A stretch of DNA of 64,000 nt from Streptomycetaceae bacterium (GCA_027490815.1 JAIXXJ010000019.1:62001-126000), one strand, 5' to 3'; counted from the first letter of the stretch, positions 18,292-29,382 are shown. Numbers and translations: made by a program. Notes: generated by a model not told the origin, from the sequence alone.

Positions 18292-18356
18292 CCCATTTGT
18301 AACACGCCAGCATTATTTGTCACACCGCCGAAACCCATAAAAGCATCGCTTGTAAC
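18288..18356 (+). promoter_or_regulatory. GlnR-type operator array upstream of amtB
   Basis: GTAAC-N6-GTAAC (18288-18303) and GTCAC-N6-GAAAC (18319-18334), with another GTAAC at 18352. The second site matches the actinobacterial GlnR pattern GTNAC-N6-GAAAC exactly. Half-sites are spaced 11, 20, 11 and 22 bases apart, near whole helical turns. GlnR control of amtB-glnK is known in Streptomyces and mycobacteria; binding here is inferred. Confidence 0.7.
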
Positions 18357-18436
18357 CAGCAACTAAGAGGGTTTGGCCTAATCAAAGGCTCTCAACGCTG
18401 AGAACTCACCTTATGAAAATTAGGCGGTAAAAAATT

Positions 18437-20067
<1,631 letters not shown>

Positions 20068-20073
20068 TTCTAG

Positions 20074-20136
20074 CAGTATGGGTATCTGCGATAGTGGAAA
20101 AACTTGAGCAAGGCGCTATCGCAGATACTCATACAT
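20074..20136. terminator. 21-bp hairpin between glnK and ffh
   Basis: Arms 20076-20096 and 20114-20134 pair over 21 bp (core GTATCTGCGATAG/CTATCGCAGATAC, two G-T wobbles), loop 17 bases. Nine bases after the glnK stop. No clean U-tract follows (ACATATTTT), so it may be an attenuating terminator, an mRNA-stabilising hairpin or a repeat remnant. Confidence 0.6.
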
Positions 20137-20200
20137 ATTTTGATTGCTGGTGCCGAACATCGGTCCACAGATCTCGACTCTCAAGTACTCTGCTCCCATT

Positions 20201-21643
20201 ATGTTTGAGTCCTTAGCCTCCAGATTTAGTGGTGCATTCTCATCTTTGAGAGCCAAAGGAAAGATCTCAACAGCAGATATCGAAACTATTTGTAGTGAAA
20301 TTCGCACAGCGCTCTTGGACTCAGATGTTGCGTTGCAAGTGGTCGACAAGTTCATTCAGGAGATCAAGCAGAAATCTTTAGAAGCACTGCCTGAAATGCA
20401 ATCGGGTTCAAATCAGGCCAATGCAATTTTTAAGATCGTAAATACAGAGTTAGTTGAAATACTTGGCGGAGCAACGCGCCGTATTCGTATGGCAAAAAAT
20501 CCACCCACTGTAATCATGTTGGCAGGACTTCAAGGCGCAGGAAAAACAACGTTAGCTGGAAAATTGGCAAAGTTTTATGCCGATCAAGGTGACACACCTT
20601 TACTTGTTGCATCGGATTTGCAACGACCTAATGCCGTAACTCAGTTGCAGGTAGTTGGTGAATCAATAAATGTTCCTGTTTTTGCTCCTGAACCTGGAAA
20701 TGGTGTTGGAGATCCAGTAGAAGTTGCTAAGGCTGGTGTTGAATTTGCAAAAGCAAAGTTACACAGCATTGTAATTGTTGACACAGCCGGTCGATTAGGC
20801 GTGGATCAAGAGTTAATGAACCAGGCAACAAAGATTCGTGATGGCATCAACCCAAATGAAATTCTATTTGTCGTCGATGCAATGATCGGCCAAGACGCAG
20901 TTCCCACTGCACAGGCATTTTTAAACGGTGTTGGATTTGATGGTGTTGTGCTTACAAAACTAGATGGCGACACCCGAGGTGGTGCTGCCTTATCAATTGC
21001 CTCCATCACTAAACGCCCAATTATGTTTGCATCAACTGGTGAGAAAATGCAAGATTTTGACATTTTCTATCCCGAGAGAATGGCATCTAGAATTCTTGGC
21101 TTGGGTGATGTTGCGACTTTAGCTGAGCAAGCAAAGAAAGCTTTTGATCCAAACTCTTCGGCAAAACTTGAGGCAAAGTTTGCAAGCGGGGAGGATTTCA
21201 CCCTTGAGGATTTTCTTGAGCAACTTCAAGCCATGTCAAAAATGGGAAATATGACAAAACTGTTGGGAATGTTGCCGGGTGCAGGTGCTATGAAAAAACA
21301 GATAGATAATTTTGATGAGGGTGAAATTGTTCGCTCTAGATCAATAGTTGAATCCATGACACCAACCGAACGTGCAAATCCAAAAGTGTTGAACGGTTCC
21401 AGGCGTGCAAGAATTGCAATTGGTTGCGGCCGAAAAGTTTCAGATGTAAATAATCTTGTTGATCGTTTTACAGCCGCTCAAAAAATGATGAAACAGGTGA
21501 GAAGTTCGGGCATGCCAGCAATGCCCAATATGCCAACAATGCCAAACTTGCCGAAGGGCTCAACCGTCAATAAAGCTCCATCAAAGAAGAAGTCCAAATC
21601 GGGAAATCCAGCCAAACGAGCCCTTGAAGAGGGGCTGAGTTAG
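20201..21643 (+). CDS. ffh: Signal recognition particle protein Ffh
   Basis: 480 residues from ATG 20201 (MFESLASRFSGAFSSLRAKG). N domain, GTPase domain (GLQGAGKTTLAGKLA, DTAGRLGVDQEL, TKLDGDTRGGA), then a methionine-rich M domain (MSKMGNMTKLLGMLPGAGAM; KMMKQVRSSGMPAMPNMP) that binds SRP RNA and signal peptides. The ORF-track start at 20144 adds 19 residues foreign to the family; TACTCT stands nine bases before ATG 20201. Single gene; a 220-base gap follows. Confidence 0.96.
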   Translation: MFESLASRFSGAFSSLRAKGKISTADIETICSEIRTALLDSDVALQVVDKFIQEIKQKSLEALPEMQSGSNQANAIFKIVNTELVEILGGATRRIRMAKNPPTVIMLAGLQGAGKTTLAGKLAKFYADQGDTPLLVASDLQRPNAVTQLQVVGESINVPVFAPEPGNGVGDPVEVAKAGVEFAKAKLHSIVIVDTAGRLGVDQELMNQATKIRDGINPNEILFVVDAMIGQDAVPTAQAFLNGVGFDGVVLTKLDGDTRGGAALSIASITKRPIMFASTGEKMQDFDIFYPERMASRILGLGDVATLAEQAKKAFDPNSSAKLEAKFASGEDFTLEDFLEQLQAMSKMGNMTKLLGMLPGAGAMKKQIDNFDEGEIVRSRSIVESMTPTERANPKVLNGSRRARIAIGCGRKVSDVNNLVDRFTAAQKMMKQVRSSGMPAMPNMPTMPNLPKGSTVNKAPSKKKSKSGNPAKRALEEGLS

Positions 21644-21731
21644 GCTCCTAATTAGCCGAGTACAGCCCAGAATTTAGCGCCAGTCATCTTGATCCTCGGG
21701 GATTGCTCGATTTCCTTCTAGGGGCAGTAGA

Positions 21732-21778
21732 TGGCAGAATTGCCAACCTGTTGATGGGGCCCTCTACCCCCGTTCAAC
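21732..21778. other. Two tandem hairpins between ffh and rpsP
   Basis: TGGCA-GAAT-TGCCA (21732-21745) and a larger stem GTTGA/TCAAC with inner GGGG/CCCC (21750-21778). They lie downstream of ffh and upstream of the predicted rpsP promoter. No T-run follows. They could be an ffh 3' end structure or part of a small RNA; nothing else is seen in this ~220-base gap besides the rpsP promoter. Confidence 0.4.
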
Positions 21779-21802
21779 ATCCATTACCGATAGTTACGGA
21801 TT

Positions 21803-21831
21803 TTGATTGCGCACCCCGCTGCATTCATAAC
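21803..21831 (+). promoter_or_regulatory. rpsP promoter
   Basis: TTGATT, 17-base spacer, CATAAC. Transcription would begin about 25-30 bases before the TTG start, giving a short leader that contains CAGGAG. Confidence 0.6.
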
Positions 21832-21863
21832 TCGTGACACACAAATACAGGAGTACAACTTTC

Positions 21864-22424
21864 TTGGCTACAAAAATTCGTTTAATGCGCATGGGCAAGA
21901 TCCGCACACCATTTTTCCGTGTTGTGGTTACAGACTCACGCAAGGCACGTAATGGTCTTTCTATTGAGGAGATTGGTCGCTACGTACCAGGACAAGAACC
22001 ATCACTTATCGAGATTAATTCAGAGCGTGCTCAGTACTGGCTCGGAGTTGGCGCACAGCCATCAGAGGCAGTTGCAGCTCTGCTCAAGGTAACTGGTGAT
22101 TGGCAGAAATTTAAGGGACTTCCAGGAAGTGAAGGAACTCTACGTGTAGCTGCTGTGAAGCCAGCTAAGAGTGTTGCATATGAAGCTGCAATGAAGGCTG
22201 CTGCAGATGAACCTGCAGAGGGTGCAACAACCATGAAGAAGAAAGCACAGGAAAAACTTGCAGCAAAAGCTAATCCTGTTGCTGAAGCTCCAGCAGCTGA
22301 ACCAGTTGCAGATGTAGTTCCTGAAGCAGTTGCTGAAGTAACACCAGAGGCAGTTGCTGAAGTAACACCAGAGGCAACTCCGGATGCAGTTGCAGAGGTT
22401 TCACCAGAAGCGGCACCTGAATAA
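21864..22424 (+). CDS. rpsP: 30S ribosomal protein S16 with Ala/Glu/Pro-rich tail
   Basis: 186 residues from TTG 21864 ([11 protein letters not shown]), with AGGAG ten bases upstream; the longer ORF-track start is not supported. Residues 1-~80 are S16 ([26 protein letters not shown]). The last ~100 are a low-complexity tail rich in Ala, Pro, Glu and Val, ending in EVTPEA-type repeats. Long S16 tails are common in actinobacteria. First gene of rpsP-khpA-rimM-trmD. Confidence 0.95.
   Translation: MATKIRLMRMGKIRTPFFRVVVTDSRKARNGLSIEEIGRYVPGQEPSLIEINSERAQYWLGVGAQPSEAVAALLKVTGDWQKFKGLPGSEGTLRVAAVKPAKSVAYEAAMKAAADEPAEGATTMKKKAQEKLAAKANPVAEAPAAEPVADVVPEAVAEVTPEAVAEVTPEATPDAVAEVSPEAAPE
22326..22373 (+). 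repeat. Exact 24-bp tandem duplication in rpsP tail
   Basis: Two identical adjacent 24-base units (starting GCAGTTGCTGAAGTAACACC) encode AVAEVTPE twice; a third degenerate copy follows. In-frame slippage expansion of a disordered tail. Confidence 0.85.
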
Positions 22425-22426
22425 CA

Positions 22427-22666
22427 ATGATGGATGAAGCTTTAGAGCACCTAGTAAAGGGAATCGTCGATAATCCCGATGACGTTGTAGTCAAAGAAGT
22501 CAATCATCGTCGTGGAACAACGTTAGAAGTACACGTTAATCCTGAGGATATTGGAAAAGTTATTGGCCGAAATGGTCGTACTGCAAAGGCGCTTCGCACC
22601 GTTGTTAGTGCGCTCGCAGGTCGCACAGTGCGCGTCGATCTCATCGAGACCGACGAAACCAGATAA
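22427..22666 (+). CDS. khpA: KH-domain RNA-binding protein (KhpA)
   Basis: 79 residues, one KH domain with the GxxG loop seen as IGRNGRTAKALR. Located between rpsP and rimM as in most Gram-positive and actinobacterial genomes. KhpA works with KhpB in RNA binding and cell envelope control in firmicutes; its role here is inferred from family and position. Starts two bases after rpsP. Confidence 0.92.
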   Translation: MMDEALEHLVKGIVDNPDDVVVKEVNHRRGTTLEVHVNPEDIGKVIGRNGRTAKALRTVVSALAGRTVRVDLIETDETR

Positions 22667-22668
22667 CA

Positions 22669-23169
22669 ATGCGCCTTCTCGTGGGGCGAATCGGTCGTGC
22701 TCACGGAATTCTTGGCGAAGCAACGATTGAAGTTCGCACTGATGAACCAGATCGCCGCTTTGCTATCGGAAATCAAGTTTCAACAGATACGCATGGCGAA
22801 CTCACAATAATCTCTGGTCGAGTTCACAATGGAATTCTATTGCTCGGCTTTGCTGGATTTGAGGATCGTAATGCGATTGAAAAACTGCGAAATACTCTTT
22901 TGTATGCAGAAGTAGATATCAACGAAACAAGTGAAGTATCTGATGAGTATCACGTCCTTCAGCTCATCGGTTGCCAAGCTATCCTTGAAAACGGCCAAGT
23001 TTTCGGTGAAGTAACAGATGTGATTAATCTTCCGGGACAGGATTTGCTTGCAATAAAAACTGAAACAGGCGAACAGTTAGTTCCATTTGTTCATCAACTA
23101 GTTCCGATAGTCGATATCAAGAAAAAAACAATCACTGTTATCCCGCCGGCTTTGATGGAGCGTGAATAG
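22669..23169 (+). CDS. rimM: Ribosome maturation factor RimM
   Basis: 166 residues. N-terminal RimM domain (LLVGRIGRAHGILGEATIEVRTDEPDRRF) and C-terminal PRC barrel (YHVLQLIGCQAI ... DLLAIKTETGEQLVPFVHQLVP). It helps 30S head maturation around S19. Starts two bases after khpA and abuts trmD without a gap. Confidence 0.96.
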   Translation: MRLLVGRIGRAHGILGEATIEVRTDEPDRRFAIGNQVSTDTHGELTIISGRVHNGILLLGFAGFEDRNAIEKLRNTLLYAEVDINETSEVSDEYHVLQLIGCQAILENGQVFGEVTDVINLPGQDLLAIKTETGEQLVPFVHQLVPIVDIKKKTITVIPPALMERE

Positions 23170-23838
23170 ATGAAAATTGATGTAGTCACGATCTTTCCGG
23201 AGTATTTGGCTCCACTTCAACTCTCTTTGATTGGGAAAGCTCAAGATCAAGGAATTGTAGATATCAATGTCCATGACTTGAGATCAAAGGCAACCGATAA
23301 TCATCATGCTGTAGATGACACACCTTACGGAGGCGGCGCCGGAATGGTGATGTTGCCTGAAATTTGGGGACAGGCTTTAGATCCTTTAATGAGTCAGGAT
23401 TGTGATCTAATTATTTTAACTCCAGCAGGTAAACGTTTTGATCAACCTATGGCAACAAAATTTTCTAAGGCCCAACACCTCATTTTTGCATGTGGGCGCT
23501 ATGAAGGTATCGATGACCGCGTTCGTATGTACTATGAAAAAAACAACTATCGAGTTTACGAAGTATCAATCGGCGACTACGTCTTAGGTGGGGGAGAAGT
23601 TGCTGCGTTAGTGATGATCGAGGCAATTACCAGATTAATTCCTGGAGTACTTGGAAATCCTCAATCACTTGCCGAGGAATCCCACAACGAGCAGGGTTAC
23701 CTTGAATATCCTAATTTCACCAAGCCATCGCAATGGCGTGATTTGCAAGTGCCAGAAGTTTTGCTGAGCGGAAATCATAAAGAGATTGAAAAATGGCGCA
23801 TAGAACAAGCAACTGAGCGCGCAAAAAAGAATCGTTAA
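23170..23838 (+). CDS. trmD: tRNA (guanine(37)-N1)-methyltransferase
   Basis: 222 residues. SPOUT knot motifs: DDTPYGGGAGMVM, CGRYEGIDDRV, and SIGDYVLGGGEVAALVMIEA. It makes m1G37 in tRNAs reading CNN codons and prevents +1 frameshifts. Starts right after the rimM stop. rplS (L19) usually follows trmD in actinobacteria; here miaB follows, so a rearrangement or deletion has occurred at this junction. Confidence 0.97.
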   Translation: MKIDVVTIFPEYLAPLQLSLIGKAQDQGIVDINVHDLRSKATDNHHAVDDTPYGGGAGMVMLPEIWGQALDPLMSQDCDLIILTPAGKRFDQPMATKFSKAQHLIFACGRYEGIDDRVRMYYEKNNYRVYEVSIGDYVLGGGEVAALVMIEAITRLIPGVLGNPQSLAEESHNEQGYLEYPNFTKPSQWRDLQVPEVLLSGNHKEIEKWRIEQATERAKKNR

Positions 23839-23912
23839 CTACTCACAACTATGAAAACTATACGATCAAGTAGAGTAGGCAATATGTGCAGAGAATTAGA
23901 AAATAGGCTGCC

Positions 23913-25334
23913 ATGACTCGTTCCTATTTGGTTGAAACCTATGGATGTCAGATGAACGTCCATGATTCAGAGCGAATTGCAGGCTTGTTAGATGAGGCAG
24001 GTTATATTCCAGTAATCGAAGGTGAACAGGCCGATTTAGTTGTTTTTAATACATGCGCGGTGCGCGAAAACGCTGACAATAAACTTTATGGAAACTTGAG
24101 TTTTCTAGCTCCCATAAAAAAGGCGAATCCGCAGATGCAGATCGCAGTTGGTGGATGTCTTGCTCAAAAAGATCAAGCAACGATTATCAAAAAGGCTCCC
24201 TATGTGGATGTAGTTTTTGGTACGCACAATGTTGGCTCACTTCCAGTGCTTTTGGAGCGCGCCCGAATTGAAGAAGAGTCTCAAATAGAAATTCTTGAAG
24301 CGTTAGAGCATTTCCCTTCAACTCTGCCAGCTCGGCGCCTTTCCGCCTTTTCTTCTTGGGTATCAGTCTCGGTTGGGTGTAATAACACCTGTACATTTTG
24401 TATTGTTCCAACTCTTCGAGGTATTGAAAAAGATAGAAACTCAGAGGATATTCTCAATGAAGTAAAGGCACTGGTCGATCAAGGTGTCATTGAAATCACT
24501 CTCCTAGGGCAAAATGTAAATGCCTACGGAGTAGATTTTTCAGATCGCGGTGCATTTGCAAATCTTTTACGCTCTTGCGGAGAGATTGAGGGCCTAGAGC
24601 GTGTTCGCTTTATGTCACCGCATCCACGAGATTTCACAGATGATGTAATCGAGGCAATGGCTCAGACTCCTAATGTAATGCCGCACTTACATATGCCCCT
24701 TCAATCGGGCTCAGATCGAGTTCTGCAACATATGAGACGCTCTTACCGAAGTGATAGATACCTTGGAATTTTGGATCGTGTAAGAACTGCAATCCCTCAG
24801 GCGATGATTACCACTGACATCATTGTTGGATTTCCTGGTGAGAGCGAAGAAGATTTCCAACAAACTCTAGATCTTTGCACACAAGCTAGATTTGCTGCTG
24901 CCTACACCTATCAATATTCAAAGCGTCCAGGCACTCCTGCAGCAACAATGCCTAATCAAGTAAGCGAAGAGATAGTGGGCGAAAGATACACACGACTTCA
25001 CAATCATCAACAACAGATATCGCTATCTGTTAATCAAGAAAGTATTGGATCTATTCATAAAGTGCTCGTTGGAGACTATGAAGGTCGAAGAGATGAAGTT
25101 CAGTCTCGCCTCACTGGACGAAGCGAAGATTTCCGCCTTGTTCACTTTGATAACACCTCTCCAGCGCGGCCAGGTGATGAAGTAACTGTGAAAATTACAG
25201 AGGCCTCAGCCCATTACTTAATTGGAGATCCGATTTCAGTTCGCCAAACAAGAGGGGCGCAGGCCCATGAGGCAAGGCTTGAAACAAAAGGCCCCAAAGC
25301 CACGATGCTTGGTATTCCATCGGTTAAAAAATGA
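23913..25334 (+). CDS. miaB: tRNA-2-methylthio-N6-dimethylallyladenosine synthase
   Basis: 473 residues. N-terminal UPF0004 cysteines ([21 protein letters not shown]), radical-SAM motif CNNTCTFC, C-terminal TRAM domain (~380-440). It adds a methylthio group to i6A37, the product of MiaA encoded next. Shares four bases (ATGA) with miaA. A TAGGCT lies only three bases before the ATG, too close for the leaderless spacing, so its promoter is not settled. Confidence 0.97.
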   Translation: MTRSYLVETYGCQMNVHDSERIAGLLDEAGYIPVIEGEQADLVVFNTCAVRENADNKLYGNLSFLAPIKKANPQMQIAVGGCLAQKDQATIIKKAPYVDVVFGTHNVGSLPVLLERARIEEESQIEILEALEHFPSTLPARRLSAFSSWVSVSVGCNNTCTFCIVPTLRGIEKDRNSEDILNEVKALVDQGVIEITLLGQNVNAYGVDFSDRGAFANLLRSCGEIEGLERVRFMSPHPRDFTDDVIEAMAQTPNVMPHLHMPLQSGSDRVLQHMRRSYRSDRYLGILDRVRTAIPQAMITTDIIVGFPGESEEDFQQTLDLCTQARFAAAYTYQYSKRPGTPAATMPNQVSEEIVGERYTRLHNHQQQISLSVNQESIGSIHKVLVGDYEGRRDEVQSRLTGRSEDFRLVHFDNTSPARPGDEVTVKITEASAHYLIGDPISVRQTRGAQAHEARLETKGPKATMLGIPSVKK

Positions 25335-26230
25335 ATGTAATTGTCATTTGTGGTGCAACTGCAACTGGAAAGAGTGATCTTGGAGTCTCTCTGGCACAGG
25401 AAATCGATGGAGAAGTAATCAATGCAGACTCCATGCAGCTATACAAAGACATGGATATTGGTACTGCAAAAATAACTGTTGAAGAAAGACAAGGAATACC
25501 GCATCATTTAATGGATCTTCTAGATGTTACAGAAGATGCAAATGTTGCTTGGTATCAGGAAAATGCTCGTGCAAAAATCACTGAGATCCACTCCCGCGGT
25601 AAAAATGTAATCATTGTGGGCGGGACTGGGCTTTATATAAAAGCGATTCTAGATGACCTGAATTTTCCCGATACAGATCCTGTGGTTCGAGCAGCTTTAG
25701 AACTTGAGTATGCAACAAAAGGGATTGGTCCGTTATTTGAAAGATTAGAAAAATTAGATCCTGCTGCAGCATTAGCGATAGATCGTGCTAATTCACGTAG
25801 AGTGATTAGAGCCCTAGAAGTAATAGAGATTACAGGTCAACCATTTACAGCAAATCTTCCACGTAAAGAAAGCACGAAGTATCCAAATGCCATCCAATTT
25901 GGACTGGTGATGGATCGCGAACTCCTAAGCGATGTGATCTCTTCACGCGTTGATCGAATGTGGGAGGCTGGTTTGGTTGCCGAGGTAGAGAGATTGATTG
26001 AATCAGGAATTACTCGAGGAACGACTGCTCAAAAAGCTTTGGGGTATTCACAAGTTATCGCCTTCAAAGAAGGAAAGATTTCCGAAGAAGAGGCCATTGA
26101 TGAAACTAAGCGGGCTACTCGCCAATACGCACGCCGACAAGAGACCTGGTTTTCGCGTGATGAGCGTATAAATTGGATCTCACCTACACAAAATCGAATC
26201 GAACGCATTCTTAGTTCGTTAAACTCTTAG
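25331..26230 (+). CDS. miaA: tRNA dimethylallyltransferase
   Basis: 299 residues. P-loop [28 protein letters not shown] and [10 protein letters not shown] are the family motifs. It transfers a dimethylallyl group to A37 of tRNAs that read U-starting codons. Overlaps miaB; dapF begins two bases after its stop. Confidence 0.97.
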   Translation: MNVIVICGATATGKSDLGVSLAQEIDGEVINADSMQLYKDMDIGTAKITVEERQGIPHHLMDLLDVTEDANVAWYQENARAKITEIHSRGKNVIIVGGTGLYIKAILDDLNFPDTDPVVRAALELEYATKGIGPLFERLEKLDPAAALAIDRANSRRVIRALEVIEITGQPFTANLPRKESTKYPNAIQFGLVMDRELLSDVISSRVDRMWEAGLVAEVERLIESGITRGTTAQKALGYSQVIAFKEGKISEEEAIDETKRATRQYARRQETWFSRDERINWISPTQNRIERILSSLNS

Positions 26231-26232
26231 AC

Positions 26233-27030
26233 ATGATTGCTACATATGGACATGGAACACACAACGACTTTGTGCTGGTCTTTGATCCCATGGATGAGCA
26301 TTCGATAACTACCGCGCAAACTGCAGCAATCTGCGATCGCACCGATGGAATTGGTGCCGATGGACTTATTCGAATTATAAAAAGAAATGAAAAATGGTTT
26401 ATGGATTACCGCAACGCTGACGGCTCATTGGCCGAGATGTGCGGAAATGGAATACGAGTAATGGCCCGTTATCTAGTCGAACGTGGACATCAAAGCGAAG
26501 GTATTTTTGCTATTGACACTCGAGATGGAGTCAAACATCTTCGCGTACCGTTAAAGGATGATATATCCGTGAACATGGGACAAGTCACTGATGAAGGTGA
26601 AAGTATTACCGCAGGGGCAAATGGACAAATGTGGAACGGTTATAACATTAGTGTTGGAAATCCACATGCCGTTGTATTTGTAGATGACATCAATCAAGTG
26701 GGGGAGTTGCTTGAATCACCGGTAGTTCGCCCCAAAGACTCTTACCCTGAGGGAGTCAATGTTGAGTTCGTACAAATCACAGGTGACAATGAGATTTCAA
26801 TGCGAGTTTATGAAAGAGGATCGGGCGAAACACAATCGTGTGGAACAGGAACATGCGCCGTAGCTCTTGCGGCCACGATTCACACCAAAGGAAAGTTGCC
26901 AGCAACCTGGATTATAAATCCGCCCGGCGGGCGCTTGGAAGTCTCAATCGATGGTCACTCTAATGCCACTTTGATCGGTCCTGCAGTCTTAGTTAAAGAC
27001 GTAGATATTTCTAGGTTTCTCGTTGAGTAA
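26233..27030 (+). CDS. dapF: Diaminopimelate epimerase
   Basis: 265 residues. The two catalytic cysteines are present in EMCGNGIRVMARY and SCGTGTCAVAL. It converts LL- to meso-diaminopimelate for lysine and peptidoglycan. Gene order miaB-miaA-dapF-hflX is standard for actinobacteria. Confidence 0.96.
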   Translation: MIATYGHGTHNDFVLVFDPMDEHSITTAQTAAICDRTDGIGADGLIRIIKRNEKWFMDYRNADGSLAEMCGNGIRVMARYLVERGHQSEGIFAIDTRDGVKHLRVPLKDDISVNMGQVTDEGESITAGANGQMWNGYNISVGNPHAVVFVDDINQVGELLESPVVRPKDSYPEGVNVEFVQITGDNEISMRVYERGSGETQSCGTGTCAVALAATIHTKGKLPATWIINPPGGRLEVSIDGHSNATLIGPAVLVKDVDISRFLVE

Positions 27031-28534
27031 AGGTTCTAACAAGAAGACAGACAATGGTCTAAACATGGGTGCAGGTAGCAACTCTGATGCAGAGTTTGAA
27101 AAACTTCTACAAGAAAGTGCCCGAGTAGCTGCAGAGTTTGATGCTGCGCAAGAAGATGAAACAGTCGATGTTTCCCAAGAATTATCTGAACGAAATGCAT
27201 TGCGTCGAGTTAAAGGTTTTTCAACCGAACTTCAGGATATCTCTGATGCCGAATACCGACAGTTACAATTAGAAAGAGTCGTACTTGTCGGAGTTTGGAC
27301 TGAGGGAAGTGTTGCTGATGCTGAAAACTCATTGGCCGAGTTAAAGGCTTTGGCTGAAACTGCTGGATCAGAGGTTCTTGAAGGATTAATTCAACGTCGA
27401 GACAAACCGGATCCTGCAACCTATATTGGATCGGGAAAAGTTATAGAACTTAAGAGCGTTGTTGTTTCAACTGGAGCCGATACGGTTGTATGTGATGGAG
27501 AACTATCTCCTTCACAGTTGAGGCAACTCGAAGATAAGTTAAAGGTTAAAGTTGTCGACCGAACTGCATTGATTCTAGATATTTTTGCTCAGCACGCAAA
27601 AAGTAAAGAAGGTAAAGCTCAAGTTGAGTTGGCACAAATTGCCTACCTCCTTCCAAGACTTCGTGGTTGGGGTGATTCACTTTCACGACAAGTTGGTGGT
27701 CGTGCAGCTGGTGGCGCCGGTATTGGAGGCCGCGGGCCAGGTGAGACAAAGATTGAAACAGATCGTCGCAGAATTCGTGACAAGATGGCAAAGCTTCGCG
27801 GTGAAATCGCGGAGATGAAAACGGCCCGTGACACAAAAAGACAAGAACGCCGTCGCAACAACATTCCTTCGGTTGCTATTGCTGGGTATACAAATGCAGG
27901 CAAATCATCGCTGCTTAACAAGCTTACAAACGCAGGTGTATTAGTAGAGAACGCGCTTTTTGCAACTTTGGATCCAACCGTTCGAAAGACGCAGACAAGT
28001 GATGGTCGCATCTACACATTAAGTGACACGGTTGGGTTTGTTCGCCATTTACCTCACCAACTCATTGATGCATTTAAGTCGACCCTAGAAGAGGTTTCTC
28101 AATCAGATTTGATTGTTCATGTAGTAGATGGATCACACCCAAATCCATTTGAACAGATTAAAGCTGTTCGTTTAGTAATTGATGAGATAGGTGGGAAAGA
28201 CATCCCTGAGATCATTGCAATAAATAAAGTCGATATCGCAGACCCAAACATTGTTATGGAGATTTTGCGGAAGGAACCACATAGTTATGCCTTTTCAGTT
28301 CGAACCGGTTTTGGTGTAGAGGGATTACTTCACGCAATCGAGAACTCACTACCTCGCCCTTCCGTTGAGGTTTCCGTAGTGATCCCCTACGACAGGGGGG
28401 ATTTAGTCCACGCCATCCATGAGACAGGGGAGATTTTCAAAGAGGAATATGTTGCTGATGGCACGGCTATACACGCTCGAGTGGATGCAAGCCTGGCCCA
28501 GAGAATCGAAAATTCCGGTCGAATGCAGGAATAA
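27023..28534 (+). CDS. hflX: GTPase HflX
   Basis: 503 residues from TTG 27023, which overlaps the dapF stop by eight bases. HflX N-terminal domain (~70-200; GVWTEGSVADAENSLAEL), glycine-rich linker GGRGPGETKIETDRR, then GTPase motifs GYTNAGKSSLLNKL, DTVGFVRHLP, NKVD. It splits stalled ribosomes under stress. The first ~40 residues are poorly conserved, so ATG 27065 (residue 15) is an alternative start; neither has a Shine-Dalgarno. Confidence 0.94.
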   Translation: MSKGSNKKTDNGLNMGAGSNSDAEFEKLLQESARVAAEFDAAQEDETVDVSQELSERNALRRVKGFSTELQDISDAEYRQLQLERVVLVGVWTEGSVADAENSLAELKALAETAGSEVLEGLIQRRDKPDPATYIGSGKVIELKSVVVSTGADTVVCDGELSPSQLRQLEDKLKVKVVDRTALILDIFAQHAKSKEGKAQVELAQIAYLLPRLRGWGDSLSRQVGGRAAGGAGIGGRGPGETKIETDRRRIRDKMAKLRGEIAEMKTARDTKRQERRRNNIPSVAIAGYTNAGKSSLLNKLTNAGVLVENALFATLDPTVRKTQTSDGRIYTLSDTVGFVRHLPHQLIDAFKSTLEEVSQSDLIVHVVDGSHPNPFEQIKAVRLVIDEIGGKDIPEIIAINKVDIADPNIVMEILRKEPHSYAFSVRTGFGVEGLLHAIENSLPRPSVEVSVVIPYDRGDLVHAIHETGEIFKEEYVADGTAIHARVDASLAQRIENSGRMQE

Positions 28535-28642
28535 CGTGGGCTTTTGGCGTGTTGTAGCAATTAGAAAGCGATAAATACGCCATGATGCGCCCGCAGAGAG
28601 TTATCCGTAAGAAATCCTAGGATTGAAAAGGTGGTGAGAGCA

Positions 28643-28939
28643 ATGGCAACTGATTACGACACACCCAGAAAAACCGATGAGGAACTTCATGAGGAGTCTC
28701 TTGAAGAGTTAAAGGCAAAACGCGTTGATGCTCAATCTGGCCAGATCGATGTTGATGAAGCTGAAGCAGCAGAGAATCTGGAGCTACCTGGTGCCGATCT
28801 TTCAGGTGAAGAGTTAGCAGTTCGAGTGGTGCCAAAGCAAGTCAATGAATTCACTTGTTCTCGCTGCTTCTTAGTCCACCATATTTCTCAATTGGCAAAA
28901 GGTGAAGGCGCCAAAGCAGTTTGTAAAGAGTGCAACTAA
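28643..28939 (+). CDS. DUF4193 family protein
   Basis: 98 residues from ATG 28643 (MATDYDTPRKTDEE), with GGTGGTGAG upstream; the GTG at 28631 is rejected. Acidic N-terminal two thirds, then a C-terminal CSRC and CKEC pair that looks like a zinc ribbon. This small actinobacterial family (mycobacterial Rv2699c type) usually sits near dut. Function unknown. Confidence 0.9.
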   Translation: MATDYDTPRKTDEELHEESLEELKAKRVDAQSGQIDVDEAEAAENLELPGADLSGEELAVRVVPKQVNEFTCSRCFLVHHISQLAKGEGAKAVCKECN

Positions 28940-28943
28940 CTCT

Positions 28944-29375
28944 TTAGCTCTTTAGAGCTGAAAGAAGTTTCTGAGGTTGTGAAGTTGATATCAACCAATA
29001 TGGAGTCTGATCTCTAACATCATTGACAAAAATCTGCACAGCTTTAGGTGACCAAAATCTAATTGCTAAATAGGCGGCTGGATCTGCATCACGTGTGCGA
29101 ACTGTTCTAACTTGTTGATTGTCTAAAGCGACAACATTTCCAAAATATTCGCGGGGCAAATGTGCTCGTCCAACCCGAAGCTCGTTCTCATCTACTTCTA
29201 TGGTTAATCCACTTTTTAGGTAGATAGTTATCAAAGTCAGTGAAAGTACTACAAGACTGACTATCGCTGAATTATTTCCTAACGCTGCCCAAATAGAGAT
29301 GACTAGTGAGAGAAAAAAGAAGTAAATGATTGCCAAGAGCCATAGTGGCGTACGTATCACTTCTCGGTATCGCAT
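28944..29375 (-). CDS. DUF3093 family membrane protein
   Basis: 143 residues, two N-terminal membrane spans (~10-32 and 37-55) and a soluble C-terminal domain with VRTVRTRDADPAAYLAIRFW. DUF3093 is an actinobacterial family found beside dut. Converges on DUF4193 with four bases between stops, and is divergent from the thioesterase gene; the 41-base gap carries both promoters. No function is known. Confidence 0.88.
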   Translation of the reverse strand: MRYREVIRTPLWLLAIIYFFFLSLVISIWAALGNNSAIVSLVVLSLTLITIYLKSGLTIEVDENELRVGRAHLPREYFGNVVALDNQQVRTVRTRDADPAAYLAIRFWSPKAVQIFVNDVRDQTPYWLISTSQPQKLLSALKS

Positions 29376-29382
29376 GGGAGTT

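Noticed and set aside
18388-18436. Possible riboswitch or attenuator before amtB
   Set aside because: Only a short 5-bp hairpin (TCTCA/TGAGA) is visible; no known riboswitch motif recognised.
28613-28624. AATCCTAGGATT palindrome before the DUF4193 gene
   Set aside because: Only 12 bases and without a clear promoter around it; too weak to call an operator.
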